Assembly (NCBI RefSeq): GCF_019679435.2
Contig: NZ_CP139781.1
Location: 5,514,001 to 5,578,000, forward strand
Source: Actomonas aquatica
GTDB taxonomy: Bacteria; Verrucomicrobiota; Verrucomicrobiia; Opitutales; Opitutaceae
Direction of reading: 5' to 3'
Length of the DNA: 64,000 nt
The notes beneath the pieces are model-generated. The model saw only the letters and a list, made by a program, of their open reading frames with translations. It was not told where the DNA came from and did no database searches. Positions 1-7,668 of this stretch are shown here, piece by piece. A program made the position numbers and the translations under genes. Position 1 is the stretch's first letter. Each line of letters starts with the position of its first letter.

Positions 1-1
1 C

Positions 2-745
2 TGGCTGCGGCAGCTCGCGCGTCAGTCCGAACATCCGGTGCTCTTCATCGCGGGCGATTCGACCGCCGCCGACAAACCGCGTCTCACCGATCCGGAACGT
101 GGCTGGGGCCAGGCGCTGCGTGAGATCGTCAAACCCGGTTGGCATGTCGACAACCGCGCGCTCAACGGTCGCAGCACCAAGTCCTTCATCGACGAAGGCC
201 GTTGGGACGAACTTTTGGCCGACCTGCGCGCCGGCGACTGGGTCATCATCCAGTTTGGCCACAACGATGAGAAGGTGAATTCGCCCGACCGCTACACCGA
301 TCCGGCCCCGGGGGGGACCTACCGCGCGAACCTCACCCGATTTGTGCATGAAGTGCGGGCGCGCGGGGCGCATCCCGTGCTCGCGCCCTCGGTGGCCCGT
401 CGCAAATGGAACGACGCCGGCACCGATCTGGTGCCCACCCATGGCGACTACCCGGACGCGGTGCGCGCCGTGGCCGCGGCCGAAGGCGTGCCGCTGCTGG
501 AGATGGAGGAGCGCACCACGGCGCTGGAGCGCAGCCTCGGGCTCGAGGACAGCAAAGCCCTGCATCTCTGGTATGACGAAGGCGCCTTGCCCACTCGACC
601 AGCAGGCGTGCAGGACGACACGCACTATTCACCGATGGGCGCCCGCCGGGTCGCGATACTCGTGGCCGAAGAACTGCGTCGGTTGGAGCTGCCGATCGCA
701 GAGATGGTGGATTGGACCGCGATAAGCGAAGCCCCGACACCCTGA
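2..745 (+). CDS. rhamnogalacturonan acetylesterase-like SGNH hydrolase (5' partial)
   Basis: Predicted SGNH/GDSL esterase of the rhamnogalacturonan acetylesterase family, which strips acetyl groups from pectic polysaccharide. Seen in the sequence: block I GDSTAAD close to the left edge, block III GHNDEK, and a C-terminal [10 protein letters not shown] supplying the Asp-His pair of the catalytic triad. The frame is open through the window edge (in-frame residues [12 protein letters not shown] precede the GTG at 38), so the true start and any signal peptide lie outside; the GTG at 38 would cut the first beta strand and is not the start. A pectinesterase follows after 52 bp on the same strand, which supports a pectin-degrading role. 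Substrate within the family is inferred from this context. Confidence 0.85.
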   Translation, partial: WLRQLARQSEHPVLFIAGDSTAADKPRLTDPERGWGQALREIVKPGWHVDNRALNGRSTKSFIDEGRWDELLADLRAGDWVIIQFGHNDEKVNSPDRYTDPAPGGTYRANLTRFVHEVRARGAHPVLAPSVARRKWNDAGTDLVPTHGDYPDAVRAVAAAEGVPLLEMEERTTALERSLGLEDSKALHLWYDEGALPTRPAGVQDDTHYSPMGARRVAILVAEELRRLELPIAEMVDWTAISEAPTP

Positions 746-797
746 CTGCTCCGTCTCGCTCTCTGTTCGACCTCAAGACCTCTGCCCCCATTTCACC

Positions 798-1769
798 ATG
801 TTGCGATCCCTGCTCCTCTGTCTCCTCGGCTCGGCCGCGTCGCTGTTTGCCCTGCAACCCGATGCCATCGTCGCGCTGGACGGCAGCGGTGACTACATCT
901 CGATCGAAAAGGCCATCTACGGTGCCGACCAGAAGCGCGCGGAACCGGGTGGCGGTGAGCGTTGGGTGATTTTGGTGAAACCGGGCACCTATCGCGAGCG
1001 GGTCATCGTCCAACGCGAACGCGGCAACATCGCGCTCATCGGCGAAGATCCGGAGACGACGATTCTGGTCGAGGGTATCCACGCCAACATGACAGGTCCG
1101 GACGGCAAGAAGATCGGCACCTTCCGCACCCCGACCCTGCAGGTCGACGGCGACGGGTTTGTGGTCGAGAACCTGACGATTGCCAACGACGCCGGTCCGG
1201 TCGGGCAAGCGCTCGCCCTCCGCGTTGACGGCGATCGGGTGGTGTTTCGCAACTGCCGCTTCCTCGGCTGGCAGGATACGATTCTGGTGAATCGCGGCCG
1301 CCACTACTTCGCCGACAGTTACATTGAGGGACACGTCGATTTCATCTTCGGCGGAGCCAACGCCGTCTTTGAGCGCACGCACATCCATTGTGTGGGCAAG
1401 GGTTACATCACCGCCGCGTCGACGCCGTGGGATCAGGCGCACGGGCTGACGTTCCTCGACTGCTCCATCACCGGCGTCGAAGACGTTGAAACCTTCCTCG
1501 GCCGCCCGTGGCGCGCCCACGCCCAGACTGCGTTTGTGCGCACTGAAATGAGCGCGGTGGTGAAGGCGGCAGGCTGGCACAACTGGGGCCAACCGGAGCG
1601 CGAGCTCACCTCCCGTTATGTCGAAATCGCCAGCCGCGGTGAGGGCGCGAACAACGCGGCTCGTGTCGGTTGGGCCAAAACCATCAGCGAGGCCGTGGGC
1701 GACTGGACGGCCGCGACGATCCTGGCCGGCGACGACAACTGGCAAATTCCGTTGCCGGTTTCGCGTTAA
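798..1769 (+). CDS. pectinesterase (carbohydrate esterase family 8)
   Basis: Hydrolyses methyl esters of homogalacturonan, releasing methanol and preparing pectin for lyases. The 323-residue product starts with a signal peptide (MLRSLLLCLLGSAASLFA) and is therefore exported. Family motifs are present in order: GQALAL, the QDT strand containing the catalytic Asp region, GHVDFIFG with the second catalytic Asp, and LGRPWR near the C-terminal third with the catalytic Arg. The length matches single-domain bacterial CE8 enzymes. Its stop codon directly abuts the ATG of the GH95 gene (no spacer), so the two are translated from one message. Confident for the family; methyl-ester specificity is family knowledge. 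Confidence 0.95.
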   Translation: MLRSLLLCLLGSAASLFALQPDAIVALDGSGDYISIEKAIYGADQKRAEPGGGERWVILVKPGTYRERVIVQRERGNIALIGEDPETTILVEGIHANMTGPDGKKIGTFRTPTLQVDGDGFVVENLTIANDAGPVGQALALRVDGDRVVFRNCRFLGWQDTILVNRGRHYFADSYIEGHVDFIFGGANAVFERTHIHCVGKGYITAASTPWDQAHGLTFLDCSITGVEDVETFLGRPWRAHAQTAFVRTEMSAVVKAAGWHNWGQPERELTSRYVEIASRGEGANNAARVGWAKTISEAVGDWTAATILAGDDNWQIPLPVSR

Positions 1770-4115
1770 ATGTCCCGTTTGGGGAGCGTGAAAACCCTGT
1801 TCGCTCTCCTCGGTGTCCTGAGTCTTTGCACGGCGGTGCTGGCCGATACGGCCGACCGGCTGAAGCTCTGGTATGACGAACCCGCTTCCAAGTGGGTGGA
1901 AGCGCTGCCGATCGGCAACGGTCGCCTCGGCGGCATGGTGTTTGGCGGGGTGGAGATGGAGCGTATCCAGCTCAACGAAGACACCCTGTGGGGCGGTGGA
2001 CCGTTTCAGCCCACCCGCGAAGGCGCGCTGGAGGCGTTGCCCGAGATTCGCCGCCTGATTGCGGCGGGGGACTACGCCGCCGCCCAAGCCATGGCGCAGG
2101 CGCGGTTCATGGCCGATCCGATGACGGAGATGCCGTATCAGACTGTCGGCGACCTGCTCATCACCATGCCCAACAGCGAGAAGGTGCGTGGCTATCGGCG
2201 GGAACTCGACCTGAGCACGGCCATCGCGCACACCGAGTTTGGTTTCAACGGCGCGAGTTTCACCCGCGACATCTACGTGAGCCCGGTCGATCAGGTCATG
2301 GTCATCGAACTCACCGGCGCCAATCCGGACCACCCGGAGTGGGGCGGACAACTCAACGCCAGCCTCGCCTTTCAGTCGCCGCAGGTGACGACGGTGACGG
2401 TGGCCGACAACGGCGACCTCGTTTTGGCCGGGCGCAACACCGACTACGCCAGCATCAAAGGTGCGCTCACCTTCGAAGCGCGTCTGCGCGTCGTCGAGGC
2501 GGACGGCGAGATCGTGGCCGAGGGCGGGCAAATCCATTTTCGCGGCGCGACCCACGCGCGCCTGTTGTTGGCGGCGGCGACCAGTTACGTGAGCTACGAC
2601 GACGTGTCCGGCGACCCGACTGCCCGCAATCTCGCGGTGCTCGACGCGGCGGCGGCGAAGTCGGCCACGGCGCTGCGCGAGGCGCACGTGGCGGAGCATC
2701 AGCGGCTCTTCGATCGCGTGTCCCTCGACCTCGGCACCTCGCCGGCGGCGGACCTGCCGACCGACGAGCGGGTGTTGCAATCGCGCGATCACGCCGATCC
2801 CGATCTGGCGGCTTTGTATTTTCAATACGGGCGTTACCTCCTCATCAGCAGCTCCCGTCCGGGCACGCAGCCGGCCAACCTTCAGGGCATCTGGAACGCC
2901 AGTCTCACGCCGCCGTGGAACGGCAACTACACGCTGAACATCAACGCGCAGATGAACTACTGGCCGGCCGAGACGACCAACCTCGCCGAGTGTGTCGAAC
3001 CGCTCACCACCATGGTGCAGGAGCTCGCCCAGACCGGCCAGGTGATGGCGCGTGCGCACTACGACGCCGACGGTTGGGTGGCGCATCACAACACTGACCT
3101 GTGGCGCTCCACCGGGGCGGTCGACGGCGCGCTGTGGGGCATGTGGCCGACCGGCGGCGCTTGGCTCTGCACCCACCTCTGGGAGCACTACCTGTTCTCG
3201 GGCGATGAGGCTTACCTGGCGGAGGTTTACCCGGCCCTGAAGGGCTCGGCCCAATTCTTCCTCGATGCCATGGTGGAGCTGGAGCACGACGGTCAAACCT
3301 ACCTCGTGACCAGTCCGTCGATGTCGCCGGAAAACTCGCACCACGACGGTGTGTCGATCGTGGCCGGACCGGCCATGGACAACCAGATCCTCCGGGACCT
3401 CTTCGCGGCGGTGATCGAATCGGCGAAGGTGTTGGGCACGGATGCAGACTTTGCCGCCAAGGTGGCCGCGGCGCGCGATCGCCTGCCGCCGGACCAGATC
3501 GGCAAGGGTGGTCAGTTGCAGGAGTGGATTGAAGACTGGGACCTCGAAGCGCCGGAGCGTCATCACCGTCACGTGTCGCATTTGTATGCGGTCTATCCCA
3601 GCAACCAAATCACGCCGCGCGGCACGCCGGAACTGGCGGCGGCGGTGCGACGTTCGCTGGAGTTGCGCGGTGACTTTGCGACCGGCTGGGGCATCGGCTG
3701 GCGCATGAATTTGGCGGCGCGTTTGGGCGACGGTGATTGGGCGCATTCCATCCTCGAGCTGTTGCTGAGCAGTGACCGCACGTATCCAAATCTCTTTGAC
3801 GCGCACCCGCCGTTCCAGATCGACGGCAACTTCGGCGGCACCGCCGGCATCGCCGAAATGCTACTGCAATCGCACACCGGCGAGATCGTGTTGCTGCCCG
3901 CGCTGCCCAGTGCCTGGCCGAACGGCTCGGTGACGGGTCTGCGTGCGCGGGGCGGATTCGAAGTCGATCTGCAGTGGGCCGAGAGTCAGGTCGTGGAAGT
4001 CACCCTGCGCTCAGAGCAAGGCGGCACCGCCAAGCTGCGGGTGGGCGACGATGTGACGACGGTCGTAGTGCCAGCCGGCGGTGAAGTGGCGGTGCGACCG
4101 CCAACGGTGGAATGA
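1770..4115 (+). CDS. glycoside hydrolase family 95 (alpha-L-fucosidase / alpha-L-galactosidase)
   Basis: A 781-residue GH95-type enzyme, an inverting exo-glycosidase acting on alpha-1,2-linked L-fucose or alpha-L-galactose of plant polysaccharides. An N-terminal signal peptide (about residues 1-26) is followed by the family-typical start [20 protein letters not shown] and [10 protein letters not shown], then an (alpha/alpha)6 barrel with [22 protein letters not shown] and the WNGN segment, and a C-terminal beta domain with [16 protein letters not shown]. It follows the pectinesterase with no gap. Association with pectin enzymes suggests removal of fucose or L-galactose from rhamnogalacturonan or xyloglucan side chains; which sugar cannot be told from sequence reading alone. 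Ends before a nested hairpin at 4131-4179. Confidence 0.93.
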   Translation: MSRLGSVKTLFALLGVLSLCTAVLADTADRLKLWYDEPASKWVEALPIGNGRLGGMVFGGVEMERIQLNEDTLWGGGPFQPTREGALEALPEIRRLIAAGDYAAAQAMAQARFMADPMTEMPYQTVGDLLITMPNSEKVRGYRRELDLSTAIAHTEFGFNGASFTRDIYVSPVDQVMVIELTGANPDHPEWGGQLNASLAFQSPQVTTVTVADNGDLVLAGRNTDYASIKGALTFEARLRVVEADGEIVAEGGQIHFRGATHARLLLAAATSYVSYDDVSGDPTARNLAVLDAAAAKSATALREAHVAEHQRLFDRVSLDLGTSPAADLPTDERVLQSRDHADPDLAALYFQYGRYLLISSSRPGTQPANLQGIWNASLTPPWNGNYTLNINAQMNYWPAETTNLAECVEPLTTMVQELAQTGQVMARAHYDADGWVAHHNTDLWRSTGAVDGALWGMWPTGGAWLCTHLWEHYLFSGDEAYLAEVYPALKGSAQFFLDAMVELEHDGQTYLVTSPSMSPENSHHDGVSIVAGPAMDNQILRDLFAAVIESAKVLGTDADFAAKVAAARDRLPPDQIGKGGQLQEWIEDWDLEAPERHHRHVSHLYAVYPSNQITPRGTPELAAAVRRSLELRGDFATGWGIGWRMNLAARLGDGDWAHSILELLLSSDRTYPNLFDAHPPFQIDGNFGGTAGIAEMLLQSHTGEIVLLPALPSAWPNGSVTGLRARGGFEVDLQWAESQVVEVTLRSEQGGTAKLRVGDDVTTVVVPAGGEVAVRPPTVE

Positions 4116-4130
4116 ACCGTGCCAACGGGC

Positions 4131-4179
4131 TGTAGCCGGCCTCGGTGAGGCCGGACCGGGGTCACCGACCCCGGCTACA
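4131..4179. repeat. nested inverted repeat between convergent genes
   Basis: Outer arms TGTAGCCGG (4131-4139) and CCGGCTACA (4171-4179) enclose two smaller hairpins (CCTC..GAGG and CCGGGGTC..GACCCCGG). It lies between the convergent GH95 gene and the small gene at 4202, where it could end transcription from either side, but there is no T-run. It resembles the other GTAG..CTAC-bounded intergenic repeats in this window. Confidence 0.6.
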
Positions 4180-4201
4180 ACCTCGAGCCTCGAGATGCGC
4201 C

Positions 4202-4621
4202 TCACTCCACATGGCGTTCCAGCCAGCGGAAGGGGCGCTCGTCTCCCACCAGCGCGCTCTCGCTCAGGAAGGTGCCGCCGCCGTCGATGACGTAGAGGCC
4301 TTCGTGACCGGCCGAGAGACTTACCCGGAGTCGGTAAGGCGTTTGGGCATTCGGGACGGGCAAGCTGAGCTCGCCCCAGAGTGCATGGTGCGCCGGAGCC
4401 TGCACGAAGATCACGATCATGTAGTCGTCTACTGCGGCGAAGCCCGTGTCGTTGGCGCGCTCGGTTTGCCAAGTCGTTTCGATGGCGCGGGCGGTGCTCG
4501 GGCTTTCGATGGCGGCGGCCAAGCGGGCCTTCGGCACCAAGGCGTAGGTGACTTCGGCTGCAGGTGCGGCGGCCAGACCGCAGAGCGGCAGGAGCACGAG
4601 GAACAGGAGTTTGGTTTTCAT
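4202..4621 (-). CDS. small secreted protein of unknown function
   Basis: A 139-residue protein that I do not recognise. It begins with a clear signal peptide (MKTKLLFLVLLPLCGLAAAPAA), so it is exported. The mature part is about 115 residues without cysteines, repeats or transmembrane segments, and looks like a small beta-rich domain (VTYALVPKARL..., YMIVIFVQAP, YRLRVSLSAG). It is the last gene of a three-gene minus-strand unit behind the VIT/VWA protein and the rhombosortase, starting 14 bp after the rhombosortase stop. Context suggests a role in the same surface-protein system, but no function can be assigned from sequence. Confidence 0.7.
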   Translation of the reverse strand: MKTKLLFLVLLPLCGLAAAPAAEVTYALVPKARLAAAIESPSTARAIETTWQTERANDTGFAAVDDYMIVIFVQAPAHHALWGELSLPVPNAQTPYRLRVSLSAGHEGLYVIDGGGTFLSESALVGDERPFRWLERHVE

Positions 4622-4635
4622 CGGGCGAAGGCGGA

Positions 4636-5250
4636 TTAGTGGGCGAAGGAGGCGTGGCGGTTGAGCGGGTTGTCCAAGTTGGGCGCTTGGGAGCCAAAGG
4701 CCACCGCGCAGCCGACGCCGAGCCCGATGAGGTGGGCGAGGGGCACGGGGGCGAAGGTGAGGCTGTCGGAGAAAACGGTTTCGGCGGTGAGCAGCTCGAA
4801 GCCGGTTTTCAGGACGAAGCCAATGAGCGCGAGGGCGGCGATGCTGATTGTGAAGTCGTGGCGTTCACGCCAGCCGTCGACGAGGAGACGGGCGGTGATC
4901 AGGCCGTAGAGCGCGGAGTCGAGTCCGGAGAGGCCGCGGTAGGTGTCGAAGTGCGGTTGGAAGAGCAGCACGCCGAGGCCGATGGCGGGCGCGGCCAGCA
5001 GTAGGGTGAGCGCGGTGGCGCGGCGGTCGGTGCGTTCGGCGAGGGTGCCGAGGAGCAGCAGCGCGAGCACATCCCAACGCAGGTGATCGGCCTCAAAATG
5101 GGTGAGGTGCGCGGTGAAGAGTCGGGACCATTGCACGCTGCCAAGCGCGGCGGAGCGGTCGAATTGGAAGAGTTCAGTGGCGCCGGGAATCAGCGCGATC
5201 GCGACCGCGAGGGCAGCGAGGCCGCAGGTGAGGAAAGGGAAGCGTTTCAT
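4636..5250 (-). CDS. rhombosortase-like rhomboid intramembrane serine protease
   Basis: A 204-residue polytopic protein of the rhomboid clan. It shows YRGLSGLDSALYG around residues 104-116 with the likely nucleophile Ser108, a histidine in PLAHLIGLGVG (His173) as the second catalytic residue, and LTHFEADHLRWD at residues 49-60, which is the conserved motif between TM1 and TM2. This short, six-TM form with RGLSGLDS matches the rhombosortase subgroup, which cleaves GlyGly-CTERM tails of exported proteins (established for that family). The gene directly upstream encodes a protein ending in a Gly run, a TM segment and a basic tail, an expected substrate. Function as the dedicated processing protease for that neighbour is inference. 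Confidence 0.85.
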   Translation of the reverse strand: MKRFPFLTCGLAALAVAIALIPGATELFQFDRSAALGSVQWSRLFTAHLTHFEADHLRWDVLALLLLGTLAERTDRRATALTLLLAAPAIGLGVLLFQPHFDTYRGLSGLDSALYGLITARLLVDGWRERHDFTISIAALALIGFVLKTGFELLTAETVFSDSLTFAPVPLAHLIGLGVGCAVAFGSQAPNLDNPLNRHASFAH

Positions 5251-5287
5251 GGCAGTGGAGGAGGAAGCGGGCCGAGGGGCAGGAGGG

Positions 5288-5350
5288 AGCGGCCGACACG
5301 GCCGCTGCTACATCAGGAGGGAAATGTAGCCGCGGGCGTGTCGCCCGCGT
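5288..5350. repeat. cluster of short inverted repeats
   Basis: Three adjacent hairpins in the gap between the VIT/VWA and rhombosortase genes: AGCGGCC-gacac-GGCCGCT (5288-5306), GCTACAT..ATGTAGC, and GCGGGCG-tgt-CGCCCGC. Similar GTAGC-bearing palindromes recur in other intergenic gaps. They could pause transcription or tune relative expression of the two genes. Confidence 0.55.
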
Positions 5351-5403
5351 TCGGTTGGATGGAGGATTAGGTGGCTACGAGCGTGAGCGAGTGGCGGCCT
5401 TGG

Positions 5404-5438
5404 CGTTGGGGCGGCGCTTCGACGGCGCCGCCCCAACG
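5404..5438. repeat. 14-bp perfect stem-loop downstream of VIT/VWA gene
   Basis: Perfect 14-bp arms CGTTGGGGCGGCGC (5404-5417) and its complement (5425-5438) with a 7-nt loop, about 20 bp after the VIT/VWA stop codon on the minus strand. There is no T-tract, so it is more likely an mRNA 3'-stabilising or attenuating hairpin than a full terminator; the rhombosortase gene lies just beyond it. Confidence 0.6.
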
Positions 5439-5456
5439 CGGCTTGGTGTCACGGCC

Positions 5457-7499
5457 TCAACCCTGGCGCGGACGCGGTTTACGCTTCATCGCATCGCGGC
5501 TGACTTTGGTGCCCCAGAGCAGCAGGGCGATGAAGGTGAGCATGATCACGTCGTCGCGTTCGAGGGCGCCGCCGCCTCCACCACCGCTGCGGCTGATGTG
5601 CGGGGCCGGTTGGCTGTAGGTCGGCTGCTGGGCGTCGACGCGATAGCTTTTCACCGGCGCGGCGGCGCGGGCGCTCTGCGCGGCGTGTTCGAGCGCGGTG
5701 CGCTGCTGGTTGCGGCGTTCGATGCCGCGGCGGGCAAAGGTGTCGTCGTCGAGCACGACCATGGAGGTCTGATCGGTGACGAGCTGATACTGCACGCCGA
5801 GGTGTTCGATGGCGTCGTCGCTTTCGCTGGGCGGGAGTTCGCCGATGGAGGCTTTGACCTCGAGCTGGTCGATCAGGGCCATGGCCCAGAGGCGCTCGAT
5901 TTCGGGGTTGTCGGTGTCGACCTCGGGGAAGTCGAAGGTCGTGGTGTAGACCTTGTCCTCGCCGGTGAGGCGGGCGTGGAGTTCGACGGTGGCGCGGCCG
6001 GCCTTTTCGTAGCGGCCGAAGATGACCTGCTGCTGGCCGCGATAGATCTTTTTCGGATGATCGCCGGTGGTGTCGAAGACCCGCGTGCCCTTGAACTTGA
6101 AGGACGCGTCGTGCATGGCCTCGAAGGTCACTTTTGATTTAGCCAGAAGGATCTGGCCGACGATGTCGTCGGCGTTGCTGACGCCGGCGTAGAAGCCACC
6201 GGTCGCGTCGGCGATGGTGCGCATGAGCGGCCAGTTGGCGCTGTTGCCCAGGAGGAATCCGAAGATGCGGATGTCGTATTGGCCGACCAGGCGGTGGAAC
6301 TTGGCGGGGTCGACAATGCCTTGATTGGTAACACCGTCTGTAACGAGGACGACAGATGTTGCACGATCGGCGTCAAGATCTCGGAGGCCAAGTTCAAGCC
6401 CGTCGTATAGATTTGTGCCTCCAGAGGATTGGAGGGTTTTAACTCGCTCAACAGCTTGTCGGACAGCCTCGGGAGTAGCTGCGCTCCAGCCGACGATCTC
6501 GCGGGCGTGATTGTTGAACGTGATGATGCGAAATCGATCCTGGGCCGACATCTGGCCCAGTGCTTGGGAGACGCCCTCGGCGAGGGTGTGGAGTTTGCCC
6601 TGCATGGAGCCCGAGGTATCGAGCACGAAGGCGTAGTCGGCGCCCTGGTTGAGCGGCTGCAGGTCGACGCCCGGCGTGACCACCATCATGAAGCTGCCGG
6701 GTTGGTCGGCGGCGGCGCGGTAGGGGATGACTTCGACGCGGCCGGGCAGGTTGTCGGCGAGGCGGTAGTAGAAGACAAAGTCGCGGTTGAGGCGGGCGCC
6801 CGTCTGGGAGAGCGAGACCTGATAGTGGCCCGTATCCAGTTGTTGGATATTGGCGGCGTTTTCGAAACCGGGGATGCGCACGGCGTCGACCGGCACGGCG
6901 GACTTGAGCTCCACGTTGAAGAGCAACTCACCTTCGACGACGTCGTTGGCGGTCCAGAAACTCTGCGCGACCTCGTCGGTGCCGCCGTCTTCCTGCGGGT
7001 AGACGTAGCGGCCCATGCCGGTGTCGATGTCGAGCGGTTGGTAGTAGACAAAACGCAGGCGGGTTTCGGCGCCGGCGCGCACCGGGCTCACGCGGAACTC
7101 GTAGGTTTGGTAACCGTTCTTGGAGCCGAGACCGGCGTCGTTTCCGGCGGCCTTTTCCTCCTCGTAGACCTGCTCGGCCTGGGCCTTGGGCAGGACCTCG
7201 CCCTGGAGGGTCTTTTCACCGTTGTTGATGGTGATCTCGGAGAGGCTGGCGCCGCGCGGCACCGGGAAGGCATAGACGGCCTCGAGGTCGGCCGCATTGG
7301 GATTATAGAAGGTCTGCAACACCTCGGTTTGGGCGAAGCCGTTGTTGAGGGTCACGTTGACCTGATGGCTGCGGATCTGGATCGGCGCGTGGGCCGACCC
7401 GACCGGGGTGAGGGTGCCGCCGGCCTGAACCGGAGTGGCGGTGAACACGGCGGCCAAAGCGGCCAACGCGGAGCTGAACAGGATCGTTTTCAGTTTCAT
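5457..7499 (-). CDS. VIT and von Willebrand A domain surface protein with GlyGly-CTERM-like tail
   Basis: A 680-residue exported protein. Order: signal peptide (residues 1-26, ending PVQA), VIT (vault/inter-alpha-trypsin) domain about residues 30-160, VWA domain about 285-460 with the metal-site motif DTSGSMQ at 294-300, a beta-rich C-terminal part, then SGGGGGGAL, a hydrophobic stretch (about 648-666) and a basic end (KRKPRPRQG). That tripartite tail resembles GlyGly-CTERM sorting signals removed by rhombosortase, whose gene is next downstream. ATG at 7499 is chosen because the signal peptide begins there; ten codons earlier there is another possible start. A sigma-54 promoter sits 41 bp upstream. 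The VWA coding part contains a GC-poor patch (6301-6480). Ligand and cellular role are unknown. Confidence 0.88.
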   Translation of the reverse strand: MKLKTILFSSALAALAAVFTATPVQAGGTLTPVGSAHAPIQIRSHQVNVTLNNGFAQTEVLQTFYNPNAADLEAVYAFPVPRGASLSEITINNGEKTLQGEVLPKAQAEQVYEEEKAAGNDAGLGSKNGYQTYEFRVSPVRAGAETRLRFVYYQPLDIDTGMGRYVYPQEDGGTDEVAQSFWTANDVVEGELLFNVELKSAVPVDAVRIPGFENAANIQQLDTGHYQVSLSQTGARLNRDFVFYYRLADNLPGRVEVIPYRAAADQPGSFMMVVTPGVDLQPLNQGADYAFVLDTSGSMQGKLHTLAEGVSQALGQMSAQDRFRIITFNNHAREIVGWSAATPEAVRQAVERVKTLQSSGGTNLYDGLELGLRDLDADRATSVVLVTDGVTNQGIVDPAKFHRLVGQYDIRIFGFLLGNSANWPLMRTIADATGGFYAGVSNADDIVGQILLAKSKVTFEAMHDASFKFKGTRVFDTTGDHPKKIYRGQQQVIFGRYEKAGRATVELHARLTGEDKVYTTTFDFPEVDTDNPEIERLWAMALIDQLEVKASIGELPPSESDDAIEHLGVQYQLVTDQTSMVVLDDDTFARRGIERRNQQRTALEHAAQSARAAAPVKSYRVDAQQPTYSQPAPHISRSGGGGGGALERDDVIMLTFIALLLWGTKVSRDAMKRKPRPRQG

Positions 7500-7540
7500 G
7501 ACATGTTGGGGGTTGAAGGTTGCCAACAGGTCCTGCTCTT

Positions 7541-7556
7541 TGCTAAGCCGATGCCA
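7541..7556 (-). promoter_or_regulatory. sigma-54 (-24/-12) promoter of the VIT/VWA unit
   Basis: On the minus strand reads TGGCATCGGCTTAGCA: GG and GC separated by exactly 10 nt, close to the consensus TGGCAC-N5-TTGCW. It implies a transcription start near 7530, about 30 nt before the ATG at 7499. The divergently encoded sigma-54 activator starting at 7669 is the obvious candidate to work here. Confidence 0.75.
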
Positions 7557-7596
7557 AAGGGAGGGCGCGTAACGCTAAGGCGTTGAAAACGAGCTG

Positions 7597-7660
7597 GATA
7601 AAAAATTATCGGTTCTGAAAACGGATATTTAAAACTGCATAAAACGTATTTAAAAATACG
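7597..7660. promoter_or_regulatory. candidate activator-binding palindromes in the divergent region
   Basis: Two AT-rich palindromes in an otherwise GC-rich region: GATAA-aaaa-TTATC (7597-7610) and CGTATTT-aa-AAATACG (7645-7660). They lie about 40-105 bp upstream of the sigma-54 promoter and just before the activator gene, the usual place for enhancer sites of bacterial enhancer-binding proteins. The second ends 8 bp before the activator ATG, which would allow autoregulation. Binding is inference. Confidence 0.5.
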
Positions 7661-7668
7661 GATAACGT

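Noticed and set aside
333-3806. Open frame of 1157 codons antisense to the esterase, pectinesterase and GH95 genes
   Set aside because: Composition is Arg/Val/His-rich with no motif; it mirrors the third-position GC of the real genes on the other strand.
4131-4179. Ordinary rho-independent terminator for GH95
   Set aside because: The hairpin is strong but no T-tract follows on either strand, so it is listed as a repeat.
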